From positions 95,703 through 140,344 of the forward strand of contig MFYT01000097.1 in assembly GCA_001789205.1 (NCBI GenBank): a stretch of DNA of 44,642 nucleotides, written 5' to 3'. This document shows, piece by piece, positions 8,710 through 17,000 of the stretch (its first letter is position 1; every line of letters begins with the position of its first letter). The position numbers and the translations under genes were made by a program. This DNA is from Candidatus Raymondbacteria bacterium RIFOXYA2_FULL_49_16 (GTDB taxonomy: Bacteria; Fibrobacterota; OXYB2-FULL-49-7; XYB2-FULL-49-35). A model generated the notes under the pieces. It did no database searches. It was not told the origin of the DNA and worked only from the letters and a program-made list of their open reading frames with translations.

Positions 8710-8735
8710 CTTCTTTTTGACCGCGCAAAAAGAAG
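8710..8735. repeat. Hairpin-forming element downstream of hexokinase
   Basis: CTTCTTTTTG (8710-8719) and CAAAAAGAAG (8726-8735) are perfect 10-bp inverted arms around ACCGCG, followed by a GC-rich GGGGG-CTCGA-CCCCC imperfect palindrome (8748-8762). This looks like a dispersed REP-like intergenic element and could end hexokinase transcription. The insertion sequence that follows begins within it. Confidence 0.45.
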
Positions 8736-8758
8736 CAAAAACGCGCCGGGGGCTCGAC

Positions 8759-8779
8759 CCCCATAGCTATCAAGCTAAT
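8759..8779 (+). repeat. Left terminal inverted repeat of the insertion sequence
   Basis: This 21-bp sequence is a perfect reverse complement of 9714-9734. It starts with CCCCATAGCTATC and ends with AAGCTAAT. Confidence 0.85.
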
Positions 8780-8813
8780 TCTATCTGGTCGGTTGACTTT
8801 TTCGATTTTCATT

Positions 8814-9310
8814 CTATACCACCGTCTCTTTTAGAAGATGCTCGATGATCTGTTTGTTCTTCTGGTTTTGTTTTTTGCATAGCCTTGCAATATTCCATTT
8901 TAGCTTGGCGATGAAATTTGCGTGCGCTATGATCCCCTTCATTTTGGCGCTGGCCCAAGCCATGGCATTCACCCGCAGTTGCCGCATTGCTCTATGAAGA
9001 CTGATAACGACACCTTCAAGACATTCCTCTGCAGCGGTACACATCATGGAAGACAATGCCGCATGAACTCCATAGCCATAGCGTTGATTCGTTCGTCGAC
9101 GGCTTGAGCGGAAACATCGGTCTGGCACGCGCAGGAAAGGAAGGCGGCGAGCTGGGCCAGTGTCCCGTCCGGCACGCTGAGAAGTCCCGTCGTGAAGGTG
9201 AGCAGAAACTTTATTCCTGTGATAGGCGAACGCCGTTCGACAAGAGCTGTTTCTCTGGCCAGTGCCTCCACCTCTCTTTTCGAGAAAAAACGTAACATGT
9301 CGATTTCCAT
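8814..9310 (-). pseudogene. Truncated, frameshifted transposase (IS4-like)
   Basis: The N-terminal piece (88 residues from ATG 9310, stop at 9044) has the helical DNA-binding start typical of IS4-type DDE transposases, for example GTLAQLAAFLSCACQ and DVSAQAVDERINAMAMEF. A second frame (down to 8814) continues with ALSSMMCTAAEECLEGVV and then directly a C-terminal tail, KLKWNIARLCKKQNQK. So there is one frameshift near 9045-9065, and the catalytic DDE core, normally some 200 residues or more, is missing. The IS4 assignment is by pattern and moderate. It is divergent from the passenger gene at 9384 across a 73-bp gap. It cannot encode a working transposase. Confidence 0.6.
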
Positions 9311-9339
9311 TGCAATCCCCCCTTTTTTATGTTATATTA

Positions 9340-9360
9340 TATAAGTATAACATACTTATA
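9340..9360. promoter_or_regulatory. Palindrome between transposase remnant and passenger gene
   Basis: TATAAGTAT (9340-9348) and ATACTTATA (9352-9360) are perfect 9-bp arms around AAC, in the AT-rich divergent promoter region of the element. Its symmetric shape suggests a repressor site or overlapping promoters. Confidence 0.4.
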
Positions 9361-9383
9361 TTTATCAAAAGAAAGGCATTGTA

Positions 9384-9686
9384 ATGCAAAACGAAAAGGA
9401 AAGAACCAAGTTAAGAATCGCCAAGGCACAGACTTGCCTGTATCGCGCTGGAGCAATGCTCAAAGGAACGGTTAATAAGGTGGTTTTGGGTGAAAAGAAA
9501 AAAGGGGAAGGGAAAAGGGAGGCTTATCTTCTTACCTACAAAGGCGAGAGGAATAAAACGAGGACCGTGTATATCAAGAAACAGAGAGTGGCGGATGCAA
9601 AAAGAATGATCACCAATTATCAGAAGGCAAAACGAACTCTGGACCAATTAGTGGAACTGAATATGAAACTATTCAAAATGACGTAA
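9384..9686 (+). CDS. DUF6788-like small basic protein, IS passenger
   Basis: A 100-residue, Lys/Arg-rich protein with an AAAGG site (9372-9376) before the ATG. Its second half matches the DUF6788 pattern as I know it: YLLTYKGERNKTRTVYIKK, then a helix RVADAKRMITNYQKAKRTL and an ELNMKLFK end. Family members often have a CGKPxCRC-type cysteine block after the first helix; here that stretch is LGEKKKGEGKREAY without cysteines. It lies inside the 21-bp inverted repeats and is transcribed away from the transposase remnant. Function is unknown; a role in DNA binding or regulation of transposition is a guess from charge and context. It is intact although the transposase is not. Confidence 0.65.
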   Translation: MQNEKERTKLRIAKAQTCLYRAGAMLKGTVNKVVLGEKKKGEGKREAYLLTYKGERNKTRTVYIKKQRVADAKRMITNYQKAKRTLDQLVELNMKLFKMT

Positions 9687-9713
9687 TCTGTTTACTGTCA
9701 ATGTGATGGAAAC

Positions 9714-9734
9714 ATTAGCTTGATAGCTATGGGG
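9714..9734 (-). repeat. Right terminal inverted repeat of the insertion sequence
   Basis: This is a 21-bp perfect inverted copy of 8759-8779. Beyond it the sequence changes into the GspE/PilB-like fragment, so it marks the element's right edge. Confidence 0.85.
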
Positions 9735-9756
9735 ATGGGGGGGCTCGGTGTTTGAG

Positions 9757-10028
9757 GATTGACCATTAAGCGGACCTTTTCTCCCGCTTAGGGCCTGTGC
9801 ATGGCCATTCGAATCGTCAAGTAGAATTCGGGACAAAGCCAATCGACGCTCTGATTCTGGAGTAAAAACTGGTACAATTTTTTTCCCTGATAAAAAGCTT
9901 AACAGCTCAAATAAATGAATATCAGCAACATCGGAAACACCGATCGAAATGCTGGTCTCAGATTCCTCAAGCGGAATGAATTGGTATTGACTTAGCAGGC
10001 TCCCTGGAAATGCTGTTTTGAGCGACAT
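9757..10028 (-). pseudogene. Fragment of a GspE/PilB-type N-terminal domain
   Basis: Reading from ATG 10028 on the minus strand, the first 60 or so residues resemble the second half of the GspE/MshE N-terminal domain found in type II secretion and type IV pilus ATPases: LLSQYQFIPLEE, then ISIGVSDVADIHLFELLSFL, then GKKIVPVFTPESE. The similarity fades after RILLDD (near 9820), and the frame then runs into the insertion-sequence end. No ATPase domain is present on either side, and the domain's first half is missing too, so this is a two-sided remnant. It may also represent another protein with a MshEN-like domain. Confidence 0.45.
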
Positions 10029-10363
10029 AGTTTTTATTTTTAACGCTGGCCATTACGATAGTTGATGTCAAGTTTTATTACCGCTAACATATTGATCGAT
10101 AAAGAGATATGGTTAATACTGCAGGAGATGTTATAAAAGCTCATGTATTAAGCTCATGTATGATTATTATTCGTGCGATAGGTGCCATGATAAAACTGCA
10201 AAATCAAGTGATACATGTATCAGGGACTCACCCTGAGTTTACCGAAGGATGTGTATGGGTGCGGAGGTACAGAATATTTAAAGAGAGCGGAGGAGGAAGC
10301 AGGGCGAATGTACTTGCAAGCGGGTTAAGGGTACCGCCCTCCGGACGAACTAGGGATGGGGGA
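10029..10363. other. Non-coding stretch between two accessory genes
   Basis: I see no gene here. A plus-strand frame (10109-10435) is open but has no recognisable domain and runs into the 3' end of the opposite gene. The stretch holds a short tandem repeat, AAGCTCATGTAT at 10137-10148 and 10150-10161 (13-bp period), and a GC-rich block around 10320-10355 that looks like intergenic repeat sequence. Confidence 0.5.
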
Positions 10364-10882
10364 TCAGTTTTTTCTGTTCTGAATGAAACCGATCTGGCGT
10401 TTGTTTTTCGGTTCTGGTGCAAGGATCGACCGTAAAGAATCAAAAACTATTTTGAACTGATAATCGTACTTCTGTTCCAGAGTGTCGATTTTGCGTTTCA
10501 TCTCCACTACCGTAAGACCAAGACGGCGTATCTGCACGAAGGCACGCATGATGTTGATGTTCATCTCGATGGCAATATCGCTGTTCAGAATACCAGATAG
10601 CATGGCCACCCCTTGCTCAGTAAAGACAAAGGGTATATAACGGCGGCCGCCACGGCCGGGCTTTGAGATCGCAATCTGCGATCTCAAAGAATTGAACTCC
10701 TGTTCCGTGAGCTGAAACATAAAATTTTCAGGAAATCGTTTGCGATTGCGCTTGACCGCTTCATTGAGGCGGTAAGTGTCCACGCGATAGAGTTCTGCCA
10801 GATCGCTATCAAGCATGACCGCCTTGCCGCGGATGTTATAGATGAGGCTTCGGATCTGCGTGGGGGTCAATTCTGTGCTCAT
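10364..10882 (-). CDS. ORF6N-domain protein
   Basis: A 172-residue protein with an ORF6N domain (about residues 6-95): the pattern IRGKAVMLDSDLAELYRV, then LNEAVKRNRKRFPENFMFQL, then the highly typical FVFTEQGVAML and MNINIMRAFVQIR. ORF6N is a DNA-binding domain first described in phage and poxvirus KilA-N-type proteins and is frequent in prophages and bacterial accessory regions. The C-terminus is a coiled-coil-like helix (KRKIDTLEQKYDYQF) followed by a basic tail. The ATG at 10882 fits the family start; the frame from 11047 is longer but its first 55 residues look untranslated. Upstream, TGACA (10974-10978) and TGTCA (10984-10988) form a short inverted repeat. It is probably a mobile or prophage remnant gene; its function is unproven. 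Confidence 0.85.
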   Translation of the reverse strand: MSTELTPTQIRSLIYNIRGKAVMLDSDLAELYRVDTYRLNEAVKRNRKRFPENFMFQLTEQEFNSLRSQIAISKPGRGGRRYIPFVFTEQGVAMLSGILNSDIAIEMNINIMRAFVQIRRLGLTVVEMKRKIDTLEQKYDYQFKIVFDSLRSILAPEPKNKRQIGFIQNRKN

Positions 10883-11098
10883 GCTGCGCTTTTCTTTGCG
10901 CCCAGGGCGGCAATCATGCCGACAATGACTTTCTAGTCGTCCTTGGGCTCTTGAATAATATACCGCCCAGATATGACAAAACCTGTCACATTTGAAAAAT
11001 AATTGGAGAATTAATAGTTTATAGCGTAAATATTCTCCTTCTCCCATGCAATTCTTTCATTGAGAATTCCTCTGGAAAAAAACTATGTTCCCCAGAAT

Positions 11099-12130
11099 AT
11101 GCCTATGGAACAGATCTCGCTTGCTGACTACGATTATGCCCTGCCCGAGGACCGCATTGCCCAGCGGCCCGCTGTGGAGCGTGACCATGCCCGGCTCCTT
11201 ATTTGCGACCGCGGCGCCATTGTTCATGCCGCCTTTCCCGATATTGTTGATTTTCTCAACTCCGCCGATTGCCTGGTGCTCAACCGGACAAAGGTGATTC
11301 CCGCGCGGCTCATGGGCAGACGCGCGACCGGTGGAAAAACTGAGGTTTTTCTGCTCCAACAGACAGATGCAAACGAATGGATTACCATTGGCAGGCCCGG
11401 CCGCAATCTGCGCACAGGCGCGCGGCTTTTTTTCGATCATGACATAACCGCCGAAGTGCTCGATGATTCGCTGGCCGAAGGCAAGCGCCTGATGCGCTTC
11501 TCGGCTTCCCGGGAGGAACTTTTCAGCATCGGCGCTGTTCCATTACCGCCATATATCAGACGCGATGCCGATGCATTGGACCGCGAGCGGTACCAGACTG
11601 TTTTCGCGCAAACAGAGGGATCGTCGGCAGCGCCAACCGCAGGCCTCCATTTCACAGAGGCCCTGCTCAACCGGATCAGGGCAAAGGGGGTTTCCCTTGC
11701 GTACGTCACCCTGCATGTGGGTCTTGGCACTTTCAGACCCATAACGGTTGAGCGTGTGGAAGAACACGCCATGGAAAAAGAGGCGTATGCCATTGACAAG
11801 GAGGCGTGCGACACAATCAACCGGACCATGCGGCAGGGCGGCCGCGTTGTTGCCGTGGGTACCACGGTCGCAAAGACACTGGAAACAGCGGCGCTTGCCT
11901 GTTTTCCCCTTGCGCCTGCGGCGGGCGCGTCAGACCTTTTTATCCGGCCAGGATTTACCTTCAGGGTGGTGAACGCGCTAGTGACGAATTTTCATATGCC
12001 GAGATCGACATTGTTGCTGCTGGTGGCGGCCTTTGCAGGCAAGGAAAACCTTTTTTCCCTGTACACTGAGGCCCTGAAGCGCCAGTACCGGTTCTTAAGC
12101 TACGGAGACGCGACCCTCTTCATCGCATAA
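11099..12130 (+). CDS. queA: tRNA preQ1-34 S-adenosylmethionine ribosyltransferase-isomerase
   Basis: QueA transfers and isomerises the ribosyl part of S-adenosylmethionine onto 7-aminomethyl-7-deazaguanine at tRNA position 34, giving epoxyqueuosine. Family blocks are all present in order: YDYALPEDRIAQRP near the start, LNRTKVIPARL, PLPPYIRR, PTAGLHFTEALL, TLHVGLGTFRPI, EEHAMEKE, and TNFHMPRSTLLLLV near the end. With the ATG at 11099 the protein has 343 residues, normal for the family; ATG 11105 is equally possible, and a TTG at 11060 only adds an atypical leader. No strong ribosome site decides among them. The next gene starts 5 bp downstream, so queA probably leads an operon reaching dnaE. 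Confidence 0.97.
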   Translation: MPMEQISLADYDYALPEDRIAQRPAVERDHARLLICDRGAIVHAAFPDIVDFLNSADCLVLNRTKVIPARLMGRRATGGKTEVFLLQQTDANEWITIGRPGRNLRTGARLFFDHDITAEVLDDSLAEGKRLMRFSASREELFSIGAVPLPPYIRRDADALDRERYQTVFAQTEGSSAAPTAGLHFTEALLNRIRAKGVSLAYVTLHVGLGTFRPITVERVEEHAMEKEAYAIDKEACDTINRTMRQGGRVVAVGTTVAKTLETAALACFPLAPAAGASDLFIRPGFTFRVVNALVTNFHMPRSTLLLLVAAFAGKENLFSLYTEALKRQYRFLSYGDATLFIA

Positions 12131-12135
12131 CTACC

Positions 12136-14022
12136 ATGTCAAAAGAAAAAACATTCAAGGACTATCTCACTGCCCTGCCCAAAAAAATGCTCGCCGACAT
12201 TGATGGCGGCGAGGACAATGAGCGCAAGATCATCTCTATCCAGACAGTGATGGGAAGTCTGCTGAAAAAATACGCGGACCCTGTCTTTCTCCAGAAACTG
12301 GTCGCTGACTTGGGACCAGACGAGAACGCGCTTTTCAAACTCCTTTTCATCGAAGGCAGGCAAGGGGACGCCATTCAGGAAGCGGTCGCTCGTCTCAAAC
12401 GGATGACTGACGAACGGGCCTCGGCGGCCTTTGAACGGCTGCAGCGCAAGCTCTTGGTCTTTGGAGTCAAGACAGCGCCCTACCGTTTTTTTGTGTTTAA
12501 GGAGATCCGCCAGCTTCTGCGTCAGGAGATGGTTGCCGGCATCCATGGTTCGCTCAGGCGCGTCAAGACCCAAAAGCCGCCCATTGCTTGCGGAGACGCG
12601 GCTTTCAGGGACCTGGTCTTTCTTGCCCTGTATCTGTTGCGCGGCGGCCTGTCAAAAACCAAGGACGGCAGGGTCAACAAGAAGCACCTTGACGCTATTG
12701 CCGGATATTTTGAGAACCGCATGGATTTCGGGACCTATGATCCCCGGGCCTTTGATTCCCTCTTTGGCCTCATATTCAAGTTCCTTGTCAGGAAAAATAT
12801 CATTGACGAGGACGAATCCGGCTTCTACCTTTCGCCAAAGGGCAAGACGTGGCTTGTCACCAGGGCCGACGAACGGTGCCGCGAATGGCTCAACTTTGTG
12901 ATGGCCGAGAACAACGACGATAAATCGCGGTTTCTGTGCGCGGTGCTCGGCGCAGGGCCGGAACCGGTCCTATGCGGCGATATCGCGGCGCTTTTTTGCG
13001 GCGGAGAACCATGTGGAAACGGAGCGCTTCCGCCTTTTATAGAGCGGCTCCGTGTTACCGGTCTTATCGATATGTACATTGGAGACAAGGGCGTTTCAGG
13101 CCTGGCGCTTTCCACCCGGGGCGCGGAGATGATCGCGGGCACGCTTCCCCATCTTGACCGGGAAGAGTCCATTACCATTATGCCCAATTTCGAGATAGTA
13201 GTACCCCGCCAGCTTGAGCCGGAGACCCTTGCCGCGCTTTTTCAGATATGTGATATTGTCAAGAGTGACGCCATGCTCACGCTCAAACTGACCCAAGCGA
13301 GCCTGTACGCGGGCCTCGATACCGGGGGCGTTGAACCCGGCCGCATCGGGCCGCTGCTCTCCCATACCTCGCCGCGCGGCATTCCCCAGAACGTGCTTTT
13401 TTCGCTCAATGAATGGCTGGCCGCGTACGGGATCGTTTCCTTTGAGATGCATTTTATCCTCAGGGTCAAAAATGCCGAGTTGCACGAACGCATCAAACGG
13501 ATCATCGCCGGCACCAAGTTCCAGTGGGAAGAACTGCCGGGAACCGGGTTTTCGATCAACGCTTCTGATTACAACGAGGTTTTTTCCATCCTCTCGCGGC
13601 TGGGCCTTTCACCCAAGCCCTTCCAGGACAGCCGCCGGCAGGGAGCGCAGCGTGAGCGCCAGGGGACCATCCTCGACGAGTATCTTTCTGGCAAGGTCCG
13701 CGAAAGCGAGGATGAATTCATTGTGCCCGAGGAAAAGGAGGAAACCATCCGCGTTTCCGGCAAGGTGAATGGGAAATACGGGGGAAAACTGAAAAGCCTT
13801 CCCTATCACGAACTCATCCATGTCATCAATTATTCCATACTTATGGGCAGCGGGCTCGAGATCGAACTCAAGGGGGTTGGCGAGCAGCATATCACCATTG
13901 TTCCCCGCGAACTCATTTCACATGTTTCCGAGCCACGCATGACCGGGCATTCCATTGTCAATGGCGAACCTATCGAGATCAAGATCGACGATATCGCCAA
14001 AGTACGGGTCGGGGAGGACTGA
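12136..14022 (+). CDS. Helicase-less XPB/Ssl2-like protein with WYL-like C-terminus
   Basis: A 628-residue protein without Walker motifs. Residues of about 337-440 match the Helicase_C_3 (XPB/Ssl2-like) domain pattern: ITIMPNFEIVVPRQLEPETL, then LTLKLTQASLYAGLDTG, then LLSHTSPRGIPQNVLFSLNEW. In XPB-type proteins this domain accompanies a helicase motor, which is missing here. The last 75 residues (from about 554: LPYHELIHVINYSILMGSG, then ITIVPRELISHV and IKIDDIAKVRV) look like the SH3-like WYL fold that can bind nucleic acid or ligands. The N-terminal 330 residues are helical with no domain I recognise. It lies 5 bp after queA and 4 bp before dnaE, so it is probably cotranscribed with the replicative polymerase. 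A DNA-binding role in replication or repair is inference. Confidence 0.72.
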   Translation: MSKEKTFKDYLTALPKKMLADIDGGEDNERKIISIQTVMGSLLKKYADPVFLQKLVADLGPDENALFKLLFIEGRQGDAIQEAVARLKRMTDERASAAFERLQRKLLVFGVKTAPYRFFVFKEIRQLLRQEMVAGIHGSLRRVKTQKPPIACGDAAFRDLVFLALYLLRGGLSKTKDGRVNKKHLDAIAGYFENRMDFGTYDPRAFDSLFGLIFKFLVRKNIIDEDESGFYLSPKGKTWLVTRADERCREWLNFVMAENNDDKSRFLCAVLGAGPEPVLCGDIAALFCGGEPCGNGALPPFIERLRVTGLIDMYIGDKGVSGLALSTRGAEMIAGTLPHLDREESITIMPNFEIVVPRQLEPETLAALFQICDIVKSDAMLTLKLTQASLYAGLDTGGVEPGRIGPLLSHTSPRGIPQNVLFSLNEWLAAYGIVSFEMHFILRVKNAELHERIKRIIAGTKFQWEELPGTGFSINASDYNEVFSILSRLGLSPKPFQDSRRQGAQRERQGTILDEYLSGKVRESEDEFIVPEEKEETIRVSGKVNGKYGGKLKSLPYHELIHVINYSILMGSGLEIELKGVGEQHITIVPRELISHVSEPRMTGHSIVNGEPIEIKIDDIAKVRVGED

Positions 14023-14026
14023 TACG

Positions 14027-17000
14027 GTGTTTAAACCCTTTGTCCATCTTCATAACCATACCGACTGCAGCTTCCTCGACGGCGCGGTCCGCATCAAGGA
14101 CCTGGTTTCCGCAGCGGCAAAATACAAGATGCCGGCTGTGGCCATCACCGACCATGGCGGACTTTTCGGCCTCATCGAGTTCTACAAAGAGGCGAAAAAG
14201 GCGGGCATAAAACCCATTCTTGGCGTTGAGGTCTACGTGGCGCCCGACAGCAGGTTCAACCGCACCTATGCCAAGGATAGCCGCAAATACGACCATCTCA
14301 TCCTTTTGGCGCGGAACGAGACCGGGTATCACAACCTGATCACCCTCGCGTCCCGCGCCTATATCGAGGGGTTCTTCTTCAAGCCGCGTATAGACAAGGA
14401 GCTTCTACGGGAGCACGCTGAGGGGCTCATTGGCCTTTCCGCTTGTATCCAGGGCGAAATATCCCACCAATGCCTTTTGGGCAACATGGATCGCGCGCGC
14501 GCCGCGCTCCATGAGTTCCTCGCTATTTTTGGCAAGGACCATTTTTACATAGAGCTGCAGAACCACGGTATCGAGGACGAAATCAAGGCGCTCGATCAGT
14601 TGCTGGCGCTGGCAAAAGCGGAACAAGTTCCACTGGTTGCCACCAACGACACCCACTATCTTAACCGCGAAGACGTCGAGGCGCACGATGCGCTGCTCTG
14701 CATCCAGACCGGAAAACTGGTCAAGGACGCTGACCGCATGCGGTTTACCTCGGACCAGCTCTATTTCAAGACCTACGATGAAATGCACACGCTTTTCGGG
14801 CATGTTCCTGAAGCGCTTGAAAACAGCGTGAAGATAGCTGAGGCCTGCAACGTGAACCTGGAACTCGATAAAAAATACTTCTGGCCGTCCGCGCCGCGCG
14901 AACAGGGGTTTGCCGATGACGATGAATACCTGGCGCACCTTTCCCATGCGGGCCTTGCCCAGCGTTTTCCCGCGGCGTCCGCGGACGAGACGCCGCAACT
15001 GAAGGAACGTCTCGATTTTGAGCTTGAGGTCATGAAGAAGATGAAGGTCTCGGGATACATGCTTATCGTGTGGGATTTTATCCGCGCCGCGCGTAACATG
15101 GGCATTCTGGTGGGACCGGGCCGCGGTTCGTGTGTGGGCAGCCTTGTCTCGTATTGCATCGGCATAACCGCAGTTAATCCGCTTAAACACCAGTTGCTTT
15201 TCGAACGTTTTCTTAATCCCGAACGCGTCAGCATGCCGGATATTGACGTTGATTTCGCGGACAAAGACCGCAACCGGGTCATCCAATATGTGATAGATAA
15301 ATATGGCAAGGATTGCGTTTGCCAGATAGGCACGCTGGGAAGCATGAACGCCAAGGGTGTTTTACGCGATGTGGCCAGGGTCCTCGATATCCCTCTTGCC
15401 GAGGTGAACACCTTGTGCAAGTTCATTCCCAATGGGCCCAACGTCGAACTTGACAATGCTATTGCCATTCCCGAGGTCAAAACAGCGTTAGAGAGCAGCG
15501 AGCTCAACAGGAAATGGATACGGATCGCGCGTACGCTCGAGGGGCTCAAGCGCCAGCCCGGCGTGCACGCCGCGGGCGTCATCATCGCGCCTGAAAACGT
15601 GATGCATTACTCGCCGCTTTACATCCAGAAGGACACCGATATGCTTGTCACCATGTTCGACAAGAACCATGTCGAATCCGTGGGCCTTCTGAAAATGGAC
15701 TTCCTGGGATTGCGCAACCTCACGGTCATCGAAGAAGCGGTGAAACAGATTGAACGCAACCATGGGGCAAAAATCGACATCGATGGCCTGCCCCTGGATG
15801 ATCCCCGCACCTTTGAGCTTTTTGCCAAGGGCGAAACCGTGGGTGTCTTCCAGTTTGAATCGCAAGGCATGCAGGAATACCTGCGCAAGCTGAAGCCCAC
15901 GAACATCGAAGACATCATTGCCATGAACGCCCTCTACCGGCCTGGTCCCATGGAGAACATTCCCGCGTACATCAACCGGAAGCACGGGCGCGAGAAGATT
16001 AACTTCTATCATCCCAGCCTCGAACAAGTCCTCAAGGACACATACGGCATTATTGTCTACCAGGAACAGGTAATGCAGATCGCGCAGATCATAGGCGGGT
16101 TTACGCTGGGAAAAGCGGATATTTTGCGGCGCGCCATGGGCAAGAAAAAGCCCGAGGAAATGGCGAAAATGAAAGCCGAATTTCTCGCTGGCGCAAAAGC
16201 AAACAGGATAAAAGAGCAGCTTGCGGTCGAAATATACGAACTACTCGAGAAATTCGCCCAGTATGGATTCAATAAATCGCACGCCGCGGCCTATTCCTAT
16301 GTGGCCTACCAGACCGCCTGGCTCAAGGCGCACTATCCGGCTGAATTCATGGCCGCGAACATGACCTCCGAACTCAATGACATCGACCGCGTGGTGGTGC
16401 TCATGGCCGAATGCAAGCGCATGGGCATGAAGGTGCTGCCGCCAGACATTAACAAGAGCCAGACCGATTTTCGCGCAATTGGCGGGCAGGAGATCATGTT
16501 CGGCCTGGGCGCTATCAAGAACGCGGGTATGGGCGCTGTTGAAGCCATTATTGCCGCACGCGACAATATTGGGGCGGCCCGCACTATGTTCGAATTCTGC
16601 GCCAGGTTAGATATGCGAGTTGTCAACAAACGTGTGATCGAGGCGCTTATTTTCTCCGGCGCCATGGACGGACTGAAAGGGAGCAGAGCCCAGCTTTTCG
16701 CGGGCCTCGAAAGCGCCATGGAGTTCGGCGCAGCGGCCCAGCGTGACCGTGAAAACGGCCAGACATCGCTTTTTGACCAGGGCCAGGGTCAGCAAACCGC
16801 CGCGCTGGTCCAGGAACCCGAACTTCCTGATGTCGATCCCTGGCCATTTGCGGACATGCTCAAGAAGGAGAAGGAAATCATTGGATTTTATGTCTCGGGC
16901 CATCCTCTTATGGATTTTGAGGACGAGATACGCGGTTTTACCACCACACGATTGGGTGTTGAAAACCTGAAGACCCGGCGGAACGGGGAAAAGGTCGTTG

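Larger units (their letters stand above)
8757..9736. mobile_element. Decayed insertion sequence with DUF6788-like passenger gene
   Basis: A roughly 980-bp element is bounded by perfect 21-bp inverted repeats (8759-8779 and 9714-9734; the core is CCCCATAGCTATC on the left and its complement on the right). Inside are a shortened, frameshifted transposase on the minus strand and, divergent to it, a small basic protein gene on the plus strand, with a palindrome between them. GGGGGCTCG occurs just outside the left end (8748-8756) and 2 bp beyond the right end (9739-9747) and may be a target duplication, though G-rich context makes that weak. The transposase is too short to be active, so this copy would need to be moved by an intact relative. 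Confidence 0.7.

Noticed and set aside
10109-10435. 108-codon plus-strand frame in the accessory patch
   Set aside because: It has no domain, no convincing ribosome site and includes GC-rich intergenic-repeat-like sequence; it also runs into the ORF6N gene from the opposite strand.
8640-11040. Prophage or defence island in the accessory patch
   Set aside because: Only an IS remnant, a fragment and one ORF6N gene are present; no integrase, capsid, nuclease or toxin-antitoxin pair was recognised.
14405-16027. Long minus-strand frames opposite dnaE
   Set aside because: They lie entirely under a confident dnaE gene and show no family motifs.
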